Assembly (NCBI GenBank): GCA_965657545.1
Contig: CBFHOG010000003.1
Location: 62,001-126,000 of the forward strand
Direction of reading: 5' to 3'
Length of the DNA: 64,000 bases
Origin: UBA7446 sp965657545
GTDB lineage: Bacteria; Bacteroidota; Bacteroidia; Flavobacteriales; Flavobacteriaceae
The position numbers and the translations under genes were made by a program. Shown here piece by piece: positions 34,187 to 41,030 of this stretch. The stretch's first letter is position 1. Every line of letters starts with the position of its first letter. The notes beneath the pieces are model-generated. The model saw only the letters and a list, made by a program, of their open reading frames with translations. It had not been told where the DNA came from and did not search any database.

Positions 34187-35224
34187 CTATCTTCTTCTGG
34201 TTGAATTAGTACTTCTTGAGGGGCTACTACTCCTTGTAGTATTTGTTGTTCGACTAGGTGATGCACTTCGGTAACTATTGCTTGACGACGAAGAGGAACT
34301 TCTATACGAGGAATTGTTGTTTGAGTAAACTCGACTTGAATTGTTCCGTGGCTGACTTGTTGTAGCATTATTCGTGCTTGAGTTGCTTCGTCGTGTAGTG
34401 GTTCTACTTGGTGTTCGGTTACGCGTAGATGTTGCTTGACGGCCCTGCGTTGTATTAGCACTTCTTTGTGCACTTGTGTTTGTCCTAGTTGTACCCCGCG
34501 CATTTGTTCGATTATTGGTATTTATTGAATTTGAATTTACGTTTCTTCCACTTCGATTCTGCGTACTTGTGCGCGTAATTGTTCTTGATCCATTCAACCT
34601 TGTATAGATTGGTGCATCTCGATAAACGTTCCTGTTGTAATACCTCCTATCCCAATAAGGATCTTGATACCCCCAGTTGTTCCAGTAGTTGCCGCGCCCC
34701 CAACCAAACCGGTATGGGTTATAATATGGATGGTGATTAAAACCATAGGTGAAATACCAAGGATGATAATTAAAACCCCAAAAAGAAGAACGTCCAAAGG
34801 TGTATGGTGCATCATACCAACCCCAACCCATGTTCCAACCAAATGGACGGTTGTAAACTACGTTGATGTTAATTCTATCTGTTTGATCACCCCATGAACC
34901 ATGTGCTTGATAGTTTCCTGCACTGGTTTGTTCGGGTGTTGGATTTTGGTATTCCTCGGGAGATGTAAAATATGCATCATCTTGAATACCTTGCGCTGCC
35001 TTTTCAGCAAAGTAATTTTTGTAGTAAGTTCCACTTTGTTGAGGCGCTGAAGCTGTATTTACCGCTTGTTGGGGAACTTGTTGAAAGCCTGCATCGCCAT
35101 AGATGCCGTCTTGATAATAGGAAACAGATTGATAGCCACTGCAACCAACAAAGAGAAGGGCTAAAAAAACAACTAAAATTATGGGTGTATTTTTAAAACG
35201 ATGTTGGTGGTGAATAGTTCTCAT
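34187..35224 (-). CDS. Low-complexity lipoprotein with Trp/Tyr/Gly-rich and Arg/Ser/Asn-rich domains
   Basis: The 345-residue protein has a lipoprotein signal with lipobox LFVGC (Cys28). After about residue 110 comes a Trp/Tyr/Gly/Asn-rich stretch (WGWYDAPYTFGR, PWYFTYGFNHHPYY, GWGRGNYWNNWGYQ), and from about residue 210 a basic tail made mainly of Arg, Ser, Thr and Asn, ending TNSTRRR. I recognise no enzyme domain. The composition suggests a disordered, sticky surface or periplasmic protein, possibly binding polyanions or other surface polymers; that is inference. It is the first gene of a pair with the FadL-type barrel and has a good promoter (35247-35280). Confidence 0.8.
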   Translation of the reverse strand: MRTIHHQHRFKNTPIILVVFLALLFVGCSGYQSVSYYQDGIYGDAGFQQVPQQAVNTASAPQQSGTYYKNYFAEKAAQGIQDDAYFTSPEEYQNPTPEQTSAGNYQAHGSWGDQTDRININVVYNRPFGWNMGWGWYDAPYTFGRSSFWGFNYHPWYFTYGFNHHPYYNPYRFGWGRGNYWNNWGYQDPYWDRRYYNRNVYRDAPIYTRLNGSRTITRTSTQNRSGRNVNSNSINTNNRTNARGTTRTNTSAQRSANTTQGRQATSTRNRTPSRTTTRRSNSSTNNATTSQPRNNSSRVYSNNNSSYRSSSSSSSNSYRSASPSRTTNTTRSSSPSRSTNSTRRR

Positions 35225-35246
35225 GGCTGTAACGTTTAATTAACTT

Positions 35247-35280
35247 CAAATTTAAGTAGTTTTGCACTACAACTAACAAA
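35247..35280 (-). promoter_or_regulatory. Promoter for the low-complexity lipoprotein gene
   Basis: On the minus strand TTTG (35277-35280) and TAAATTTG (35247-35254) are separated by 22 bases, within the Bacteroidota consensus range. Confidence 0.6.
35257..35264 (+). promoter_or_regulatory. Candidate -7 element for proS
   Basis: TAGTTTTG fits TAnnTTTG and begins 2 bases after the minus-strand -7 element of the divergent lipoprotein gene. No good -33 TTTG is visible. Confidence 0.4.
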
Positions 35281-35302
35281 AAACAAAAGTTGTGCCAAAC
35301 TT

Positions 35303-36781
35303 ATGGGGAAGCATTTAACATCGCGAGACGAGGATTACTCAAAATGGTATAATGAACTAGTGGTAAAAGCTGATTTAGCGGAGAACTCTGCTGTTCGTGG
35401 CTGTATGGTTATCAAACCTTATGGGTTTGCTATTTGGGAGCGCATGCAAGCCATTTTGGATAAAAAATTCAAAGAAACAGGTCATAGCAATGCTTATTTT
35501 CCGCTTTTTGTGCCTAAAAGTCTATTCGAGGCCGAAGAACAAAATGCCGAGGGTTTTGCAAAAGAATGCGCCGTAGTTACACATTATCGCTTAGAAAATG
35601 ACCCCGACAAACCCGGAAAACTACGTGTAGATCCAAAAGCAAAACTGGAGGAAGAACTTATTGTGCGACCTACAAGTGAAGCGATTATTTGGAATACCTA
35701 TAAAAATTGGATCCAGTCCTATCGTGATTTGCCTATTTTATTGAATCAATGGGCAAATGTAGTGCGCTGGGAAATGCGTACTCGTTTATTTTTGCGAACT
35801 GCTGAATTTTTATGGCAAGAAGGGCATACTGCCCATGCCACAAAAGCAGAGGCCCTGGAAGAGGCCAAACGCATGAATGGCATATATGCTGACTTTGTTG
35901 AGCAGTATATGGCCATTCCCGTTATACAGGGGGTTAAATCGGAAGCAGAACGTTTTGCTGGTGCTGTAGAAACCTACTGTATTGAGGCACTTATGCAAGA
36001 CGGAAAAGCCTTACAAGCGGGAACTTCACACTTTTTAGGACAAAACTTTGCCAAAGCTTTTGATGTGAAATTTGCCACAAAAGAAGGCGGATTGGAGCAT
36101 GTGTGGGCAACTTCTTGGGGTGTTTCTACGCGTCTTATGGGGGCGCTTATCATGACACATAGTGACGACAATGGTTTGGTGTTACCGCCTGAATTAGCAC
36201 CACATCAAGTGGTGATAGTTCCTATTTATAGAGGCGATGAGCAACGCACTGCTATTGAGACTTCCGTTACTCCTATAGTTGAAGCATTACGCAAGGCAGA
36301 TATCCGTGTGCATTTTGACAACCGCGATACACACAAACCAGGATTTAAGTTTAATGAATACGAGCTAAAAGGGGTGCCGTTGCGCATTGGTATCGGGCCA
36401 CGAGATTTGGAAAATGGGACAGTTGAACTGGCACGCCGTGATACGCTATCTAAAAAGAGTGTTGCACAAGACGATTTGGTTACTGAAATCCAATCAACCC
36501 TAAAAGAAATCCAAGTAGCGTTATTTGACCGTGCTAAAGATTTTAGAGCGAATCATACCACAGAAGTGGACACATTTGACGTCTTTAAAGAAGTTTTGGA
36601 AACCAAAGGAGGCTTTATTTCTGCATTTTGGGACGGAACTGAAGCTACCGAGTCAGCAATCAAGGAAGCAACAAAAGCAACCATTCGTTGTATTCCTCTC
36701 GATAGAAAAGCCGAAACCGGGACATGTGTTTATTCTGGAAAACCTGCCAAACAGCGTGTTTTATTTGCAAAAGCATACTAA
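35303..36781 (+). CDS. proS: Prolyl-tRNA synthetase (short, archaeal/eukaryote-like type)
   Basis: The 492-residue class II synthetase charges tRNA-Pro. It has the N-terminal RDEDYSKWYNELV, motif 1 region with GCMVIKPYGFAIWERMQ, motif 2 ELIVRPTSEAIIWNTYKNWI and RWEMRTRLFLRTAEFLWQEGHTAH, and motif 3 GTSHFLGQNFAKAF, then the anticodon-binding domain and a short zinc-binding-like C-terminal domain ending ending in TCVYSGKPAKQRVLFAKAY. This is the type without the editing insert found in E. coli ProS, common in Bacteroidota. The start is the ATG at 35303. Confidence 0.95.
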   Translation: MGKHLTSRDEDYSKWYNELVVKADLAENSAVRGCMVIKPYGFAIWERMQAILDKKFKETGHSNAYFPLFVPKSLFEAEEQNAEGFAKECAVVTHYRLENDPDKPGKLRVDPKAKLEEELIVRPTSEAIIWNTYKNWIQSYRDLPILLNQWANVVRWEMRTRLFLRTAEFLWQEGHTAHATKAEALEEAKRMNGIYADFVEQYMAIPVIQGVKSEAERFAGAVETYCIEALMQDGKALQAGTSHFLGQNFAKAFDVKFATKEGGLEHVWATSWGVSTRLMGALIMTHSDDNGLVLPPELAPHQVVIVPIYRGDEQRTAIETSVTPIVEALRKADIRVHFDNRDTHKPGFKFNEYELKGVPLRIGIGPRDLENGTVELARRDTLSKKSVAQDDLVTEIQSTLKEIQVALFDRAKDFRANHTTEVDTFDVFKEVLETKGGFISAFWDGTEATESAIKEATKATIRCIPLDRKAETGTCVYSGKPAKQRVLFAKAY

Positions 36782-36793
36782 TTAAAATATATG

Positions 36794-36824
36794 TTGCAAG
36801 TTTGTTAGGTATCGTATAAATTTG
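36794..36824 (+). promoter_or_regulatory. Promoter for tRNA-Glu
   Basis: TTG at 36794-36796 and TAAATTTG at 36817-36824 are 20 bases apart, matching the Bacteroidota consensus; the tRNA begins 20 bases downstream. Confidence 0.55.
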
Positions 36825-36843
36825 CACCTCGTTAAATCCGAAA

Positions 36844-36915
36844 GGCCCGTTCGTCTATCGGCTAGGACGCCAGGTTTTCATCCTGGTAAGAGGGGTTCGA
36901 TTCCCCTACGGGCTA
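36844..36915 (+). tRNA. tRNA-Glu (anticodon TTC)
   Basis: The 72-base cloverleaf has acceptor GGCCCGT/ACGGGCT (one G-U), D arm, anticodon stem CAGG/CCTG with loop TTTTCAT giving TTC, and T arm GAGGGGTTCGATTCCCCT. CCA is not encoded (discriminator A followed by CAAAA). It lies between proS and rpsT; the rpsT ATG is 13 bases downstream, so tRNA and r-protein may share a transcript. Confidence 0.95.
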
Positions 36916-36928
36916 CAAAAATTAAAAT

Positions 36929-37180
36929 ATGGCAAATCATAAATCCGCCTTAAAAAGAATTCGTTCAAACGAAACTAAGCGTCAACGTAACCGTTTTCAG
37001 CACAAAACAACCCGTAATGCTATACGCGATTTTAAAGCATTAGATAAGAAAAAGGATGCTGAAACAAAGCTTCCGCTTGTGGTATCGATGATTGATAAGT
37101 TGGCTAAAAACAATATCATTCACAATAATAAAGCTGCAAATTTAAAGTCTAAACTTACCAAACACGTAAGTACACTTTAA
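36929..37180 (+). CDS. rpsT: 30S ribosomal protein S20
   Basis: The 83-residue basic, all-helical protein begins ANHKSALKRIRSNETKRQRN, the conserved start of S20, and ends KSKLTKHVSTL. It binds 16S rRNA early in 30S assembly. It lies 13 bases after tRNA-Glu and is followed by a strong terminator that also serves rho from the other side. Length is normal. Confidence 0.96.
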   Translation: MANHKSALKRIRSNETKRQRNRFQHKTTRNAIRDFKALDKKKDAETKLPLVVSMIDKLAKNNIIHNNKAANLKSKLTKHVSTL

Positions 37181-37203
37181 TTAGTTCCATATACTTTATA
37201 ATA

Positions 37204-37235
37204 AAAAAGGCGTCCATTTGGACGCCTTTTTTATT
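37204..37235. terminator. Bidirectional terminator between rpsT and rho
   Basis: The stem aaaaaggcgtcc / ggacgccttttt with loop attt (37204-37232) has A-run and T-run flanks on both strands and lies between convergent genes. Confidence 0.9.
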
Positions 37236-37251
37236 ATATATGACCTAAAGA

Positions 37252-38829
37252 TTAGGCATTCATTGAAATCAAAAATTCTTCGTTGTTGAGTGATTTTTTG
37301 ATGCGATCGCTAATAAATTCCATGGCTTCTACTGGGTTCATATCAGCAAGGTATTTACGCATAATCCACATCCGTTGAATGGTTTTTTCATCTAATAAAA
37401 TATCATCACGACGTGTACTTGAAGACACCAAATCAATGGCAGGGAAAATTCGGCGGTTAGAAATACGACGATCAAGCTGTAATTCCATATTACCTGTTCC
37501 TTTGAACTCTTCAAAAATAACTTCGTCCATTTTAGAACCGGTTTCTGTTAGTGCCGTAGCAATAATAGAAAGAGATCCTCCATTTTCTATATTTCGTGCC
37601 GCACCAAAAAAGCGTTTAGGTTTATGCAGTGCATTCGCATCTACACCACCACTTAAAATTTTACCAGACGCTGGTTGAACAGTATTATAAGCACGTGCTA
37701 ATCGAGTAATAGAATCCAATAGAATAACCACATCATGACCACATTCTACAAGGCGTTTGGCTTTCTCTAATACAATATTGGCTACTCTTACGTGGCGATC
37801 TGCTGGTTCGTCAAAAGTAGAAGCAACCACTTCGCCCTTAACGTTACGCTGCATATCGGTAACTTCCTCAGGACGTTCGTCAATGAGTAAAATAATTTGA
37901 TACACTTCTGGATGATTTGCAGCAATGGCATTAGCAACGTCTTTAAGCAACATTGTTTTTCCCGTCTTAGGCTGAGATACAATCATACCACGTTGCCCTT
38001 TTCCAATGGGACAAAACAAATCCATTACACGTGTACTGATGGTACTTTGCTTATCTCCGATATTGAACTTTTCCTGTGGGAAGAGCGGGGTTAGGTGTTC
38101 GAATGAAACACGGTCACGCACCACGTCTGGGGAAAGTCCATTAATTAGGGAAACCTTAATAAGTGGAAAATACTTTTCACCCTCTTTTGGCGGACGAATA
38201 TGTCCAAGTACTGTGTCACCTGTTTTAAGTCCAAATAAACGTACTTGCGAATTAGACACGTAAATATCATCTGGAGAAGATAAATAGTTATAGTCTGATG
38301 AGCGCAGGAAACCATAACCCTCTGGCATCATTTCCAATACGCCCTCGCTTTCTATAATACCATCAAATTCGAAATCCGGCTGACGGTATCTGTTGCGATT
38401 GTCTTTGTTGTGATTGTCTTTGTGGTGATTGTCTTTGTTGTTTCCGTTACCGTTTTGATTGCGGTTATTGTCTCTGTTGTTGTTCTTATTTCTGTTATTC
38501 CCTCCATTATTATTTCCGCCATTATTCCCATTATTGCGATTTTTATTTTGGGCGGGTTTTTCATGTTGTGGATTGTCCTCGCTTTTTGGCTTTTCGGCTT
38601 TTTTTCGAGTTGATCTTTCAGGCTTATCAGCCTTATCGTTACGCTCTGAGGTTTGTTTTGGCGCTTCTTTTGGTGTTTCTCCTGGTTCGGGCAGGGTAGA
38701 TTGATGATCTATAATGCGGTAAGTGAGCTCAATTTTTTTAAGCCCTGTGGTTTTTTTAAGTCCTAATTCTTTTGCAATTTCTTGTAATTCAGCAAGCTTT
38801 TTTGCTTTTAGTTCTGATAATTCAAACAT
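37252..38829 (-). CDS. rho: Transcription termination factor Rho with Asn-rich disordered insert
   Basis: I place the start at MFELSELKAKKL (38829), giving 525 residues; the further ATG at 38892 lies inside a TATGTTTG promoter-like element, which argues against it. The N-terminal helix-extended domain is followed by about 100 residues (roughly 50-160) of charged and Asn/Arg/Gly-rich low complexity with runs such as NNGGNNNGGNN and repeats of KDNHN/KDNHH. Then come the cold-shock-like RNA-binding domain (GVLEMMPEGYGFLRS) and the RecA-like ATPase with Walker A SQPKTGKTML, Walker B VVILLDSITR and the R-loop. Rho is an RNA helicase ending transcription. The insert makes it longer than E. coli Rho (419). 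Confidence 0.95.
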   Translation of the reverse strand: MFELSELKAKKLAELQEIAKELGLKKTTGLKKIELTYRIIDHQSTLPEPGETPKEAPKQTSERNDKADKPERSTRKKAEKPKSEDNPQHEKPAQNKNRNNGNNGGNNNGGNNRNKNNNRDNNRNQNGNGNNKDNHHKDNHNKDNRNRYRQPDFEFDGIIESEGVLEMMPEGYGFLRSSDYNYLSSPDDIYVSNSQVRLFGLKTGDTVLGHIRPPKEGEKYFPLIKVSLINGLSPDVVRDRVSFEHLTPLFPQEKFNIGDKQSTISTRVMDLFCPIGKGQRGMIVSQPKTGKTMLLKDVANAIAANHPEVYQIILLIDERPEEVTDMQRNVKGEVVASTFDEPADRHVRVANIVLEKAKRLVECGHDVVILLDSITRLARAYNTVQPASGKILSGGVDANALHKPKRFFGAARNIENGGSLSIIATALTETGSKMDEVIFEEFKGTGNMELQLDRRISNRRIFPAIDLVSSSTRRDDILLDEKTIQRMWIMRKYLADMNPVEAMEFISDRIKKSLNNEEFLISMNA

Positions 38830-38885
38830 GTGAGTGGGTAAAATATAAGTTGTAATATAGTCGGCTGAAGTATTTGCCGTTAAAG

Positions 38886-38893
38886 CAAACATA
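38886..38893 (-). promoter_or_regulatory. Candidate -7 element for rho
   Basis: TATGTTTG on the minus strand fits TAnnTTTG and lies 57 bases before the chosen rho start. No -33 TTTG sits at the right distance. Confidence 0.4.
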
Positions 38894-38931
38894 CAACTTT
38901 TTTTATTTTTGACGTATATATAGTTTCTTTT

Positions 38932-39777
38932 ATGGTATCCATATCCATTATTATTCCTTTTTTTAACGAAGAAGCACACTTAATGAAATCTGTAAACTCT
39001 TTGTTGTCACAGACTTATGCTCCTAATCAGCTTATTTTAGTGGATGATGGTTCAACAGACAATTCTGCAGAAATTGCTTCAAGTCTGCAAGATAAGTTCA
39101 GTTTTATTTCTTTTATTTCCTCTAAATCGACTTCTGCCCACCAACCAGGACAAAAAGTTATACATGCTTTCAATCGAGGTTTGTCAGCGCTTTCTAGCCC
39201 TTGGGATATCATTTGTAAGTTTGATGCAGATATCATTTTTCCTCCTCATTATTTGGAAACCGTGGCAAATTCATTTTTGCAAAATGATACTTTAGGGATG
39301 TTTTCGGGAGTGCTAACCGTTCAAAAAAACGGATCTTGGGAATTGGAAAATATTGCTACAGCCCATGTTCGTGGTCCAGTGAAAGCATACAGTAATGCTT
39401 GTTTCAAAGCAATCGGTGGATTGCGTCCAGCCTTGGGTTGGGATACCATCGACGTAATGTTGGCGCGCTATCACGGTTTTGACGTTGAGGTTGATAATAC
39501 ATTAATAGTTAAGCATTTGCGCCCAACAGGATTTCAATACAGTAAAAGTGCTGCTAAAGCTAAAGGTGAAGTTTTTTACGTTTTAGGTTATGGATTTTTT
39601 TTAGGGATTATTGCATCAATCAAGTGGTCAATTAAACAACGCGGAAGTTTGACTGGTGTATTGCTCGGCTTTTTTGGTGCTGTTTTTAAAAATAAACCAA
39701 AACTTGTAAGCAAGGAAGAAATAAAATTTATTCGAAAATATCGTTGGTCACAAATCCGTAGCCGTTTTATCGGCTAA
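38932..39777 (+). CDS. Family 2 glycosyltransferase
   Basis: The 281-residue protein starts with SISIIIPFFNEEAHL and has LVDDGSTDNS and the DxD motif CKFDADIIFP (about residue 95), then GGLRPALGWDTIDVMLAR, the D/E-rich acceptor region typical of GT2 enzymes. There is one hydrophobic segment near the C-terminus (VLGYGFFLGIIASIKW), so it may associate with the membrane. It is divergent from rho with a 102-base gap and overlaps the converging phosphodiesterase-like gene by 30 bases at the 3' end. The substrate is unknown; it is not in a polysaccharide operon. Confidence 0.87.
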   Translation: MVSISIIIPFFNEEAHLMKSVNSLLSQTYAPNQLILVDDGSTDNSAEIASSLQDKFSFISFISSKSTSAHQPGQKVIHAFNRGLSALSSPWDIICKFDADIIFPPHYLETVANSFLQNDTLGMFSGVLTVQKNGSWELENIATAHVRGPVKAYSNACFKAIGGLRPALGWDTIDVMLARYHGFDVEVDNTLIVKHLRPTGFQYSKSAAKAKGEVFYVLGYGFFLGIIASIKWSIKQRGSLTGVLLGFFGAVFKNKPKLVSKEEIKFIRKYRWSQIRSRFIG

Positions 39778-40260
39778 TTCAATAACCACCAAATTTTGTG
39801 CTTTTCCATTGGCAAGTTCAAATTTGATTAAAGTTTGTTTTTTGTGAAAACCATGTTTGCCAGCGGCCCCCGGATTGATATACAGTAATTCCCTACTTTT
39901 ATCAAAAGCAACTTTTAAAATATGCGAATGCCCGCAAATAAAAAGCTGTGGCTTAAGCTTGGATAATTTTTCAGAAATTCCTTTGGCGTATTTGTTTGGC
40001 TTTCCTCCGATATGCGTCATGAATACTCTTACCCCTTCAAGTTCAAAAAATAAATCTTCCTTAAAATCTTGTCGGATTGTCGCATTATCAATGTTCCCAT
40101 ATACTGCTCTTAGGGGTTTTAGATTTCTTAGCGCGTCGGTTATATTTAAATTTCCAATATCGCCAGCGTGCCAAATTTCATCAGCGTCTTTTGCATATTC
40201 TAAAATTCTGGAGTCTAAAAAACTATGCGTATCTGAAAGCAACAATATCTTTTTCATCAT
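39748..40260 (-). CDS. YfcE/MJ0936-type metallophosphoesterase
   Basis: The 170-residue protein carries all calcineurin-like motifs of the small phosphodiesterases: LLSDTHSFLD (D-x-H), WHAGDIGN (GD), VYGNIDN (GNxD), and GHSH in ICGHSHILK followed by NPGAAG. It needs two metal ions and probably hydrolyses small phosphodiesters; the natural substrate of the family is uncertain. Two Met codons start the gene (MMKK); either could be used. A TAATTTTG element at 40268-40275 on the minus strand lies so close to the ATG that the mRNA may be nearly leaderless. It converges on the GT2 gene with a 30-base overlap. Confidence 0.9.
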   Translation of the reverse strand: MMKKILLLSDTHSFLDSRILEYAKDADEIWHAGDIGNLNITDALRNLKPLRAVYGNIDNATIRQDFKEDLFFELEGVRVFMTHIGGKPNKYAKGISEKLSKLKPQLFICGHSHILKVAFDKSRELLYINPGAAGKHGFHKKQTLIKFELANGKAQNLVVIELADKTATDL

Positions 40261-40280
40261 CTTTGTGCAAAATTACACGT

Positions 40281-41030
40281 TTGCGTTACTTTTTAGAACT
40301 TTCTTATAAAGGAACTTCATTCCATGGATGGCAACGTCAGCCCAATGCGGTGTCTGTGCAACAGCTTTTGGAAGAAGCCCTTGGCATATTATTAGGAAAA
40401 GAAATTCAAATTATTGGGGCAGGAAGAACAGATACAGGTGTTCATGCCAAACAAATGTTTGCCCATTTTGACACTGATATTACCCCTGAACAATCCAACG
40501 AACTTGTTTTTAGATTAAATCGATTTTTACCTGCTTCCATTGCAATCCAAGCCATTCATGCTGTTTCCGTAAATGCACACGCGCGCTTTGATGCTGTTTC
40601 TCGTAGTTATGCCTATTATATTACAACTCAAAAAAATCCATTTAACAACCAACAGGCTTATTTTTTCAACACTCCACTAGATATAGCCAGCATGAATATA
40701 GCTGCATCAATGTTGTTAGAACACACTAATTTTAAGTGTTTTTCGCGTTCAAAAACAGATGTGAAAACCTATGACTGCAGTGTTACCAAAGCTTTTTGGG
40801 AACATCGGCAATCGGAACTTATTTTTCATATATCCGCAAACCGATTTTTGAGGAATATGGTTCGTGCCATTGTGGGTACCCTATTAGACGTTGGCACTGG
40901 AAAACGATCCCTTTCCGATTTTCAATCTGTACTTGACAGTCAAGACCGTAAACAGGCGGGAAGTTCTGCTCCAGCGCATGGTTTATTTTTAACTGAAATT
41001 CGATACCCAAACACTATCTTTGATAGCTAA
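40281..41030 (+). CDS. truA: tRNA pseudouridine synthase A
   Basis: The 249-residue enzyme makes pseudouridine at positions 38-40 of tRNA anticodon arms. Conservation begins at RYFLELSYKGTSFHGWQRQ, so the start is the TTG at 40281; no ATG fits, and the earlier open frame is antisense to the phosphoesterase gene. The catalytic Asp is in GAGRTDTGVHA. RFLRNMVRAIVG is also conserved. Only 20 bases separate it from the divergent phosphoesterase start. The stop TAA shares a base with the next ATG (TAATG), so it is coupled to the ABC exporter. Confidence 0.93.
   Translation: MRYFLELSYKGTSFHGWQRQPNAVSVQQLLEEALGILLGKEIQIIGAGRTDTGVHAKQMFAHFDTDITPEQSNELVFRLNRFLPASIAIQAIHAVSVNAHARFDAVSRSYAYYITTQKNPFNNQQAYFFNTPLDIASMNIAASMLLEHTNFKCFSRSKTDVKTYDCSVTKAFWEHRQSELIFHISANRFLRNMVRAIVGTLLDVGTGKRSLSDFQSVLDSQDRKQAGSSAPAHGLFLTEIRYPNTIFDS

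Noticed and set aside
34180..34503. Frame-shifted 107-codon open frame inside the low-complexity lipoprotein
   Set aside because: It results from the repetitive Arg/Ser/Asn codons in the other frame. It has no start context and no plausible domain.
34594..34842. 82-codon frame on the minus strand and 77-codon frame on the plus strand within the Trp/Tyr/Gly block
   Set aside because: These are shadows of the biased composition of the real lipoprotein gene.
38410..38704. Hydrophobic-looking plus-strand frames opposite the Asn-rich insert of rho
   Set aside because: AAC/AAT codons read in reverse give Val/Ile/Leu; the frames are antisense artefacts and not membrane proteins.
38830..38979. 50-residue N-terminal extension of rho
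   Set aside because: The usual Rho start is at MFELSEL; the ATG at 38892 is part of a TATGTTTG promoter-like box.
40077..40280. 68-codon upstream extension of truA
   Set aside because: It is antisense to the phosphoesterase gene and has no TruA-like residues; the enzyme begins at TTG 40281.
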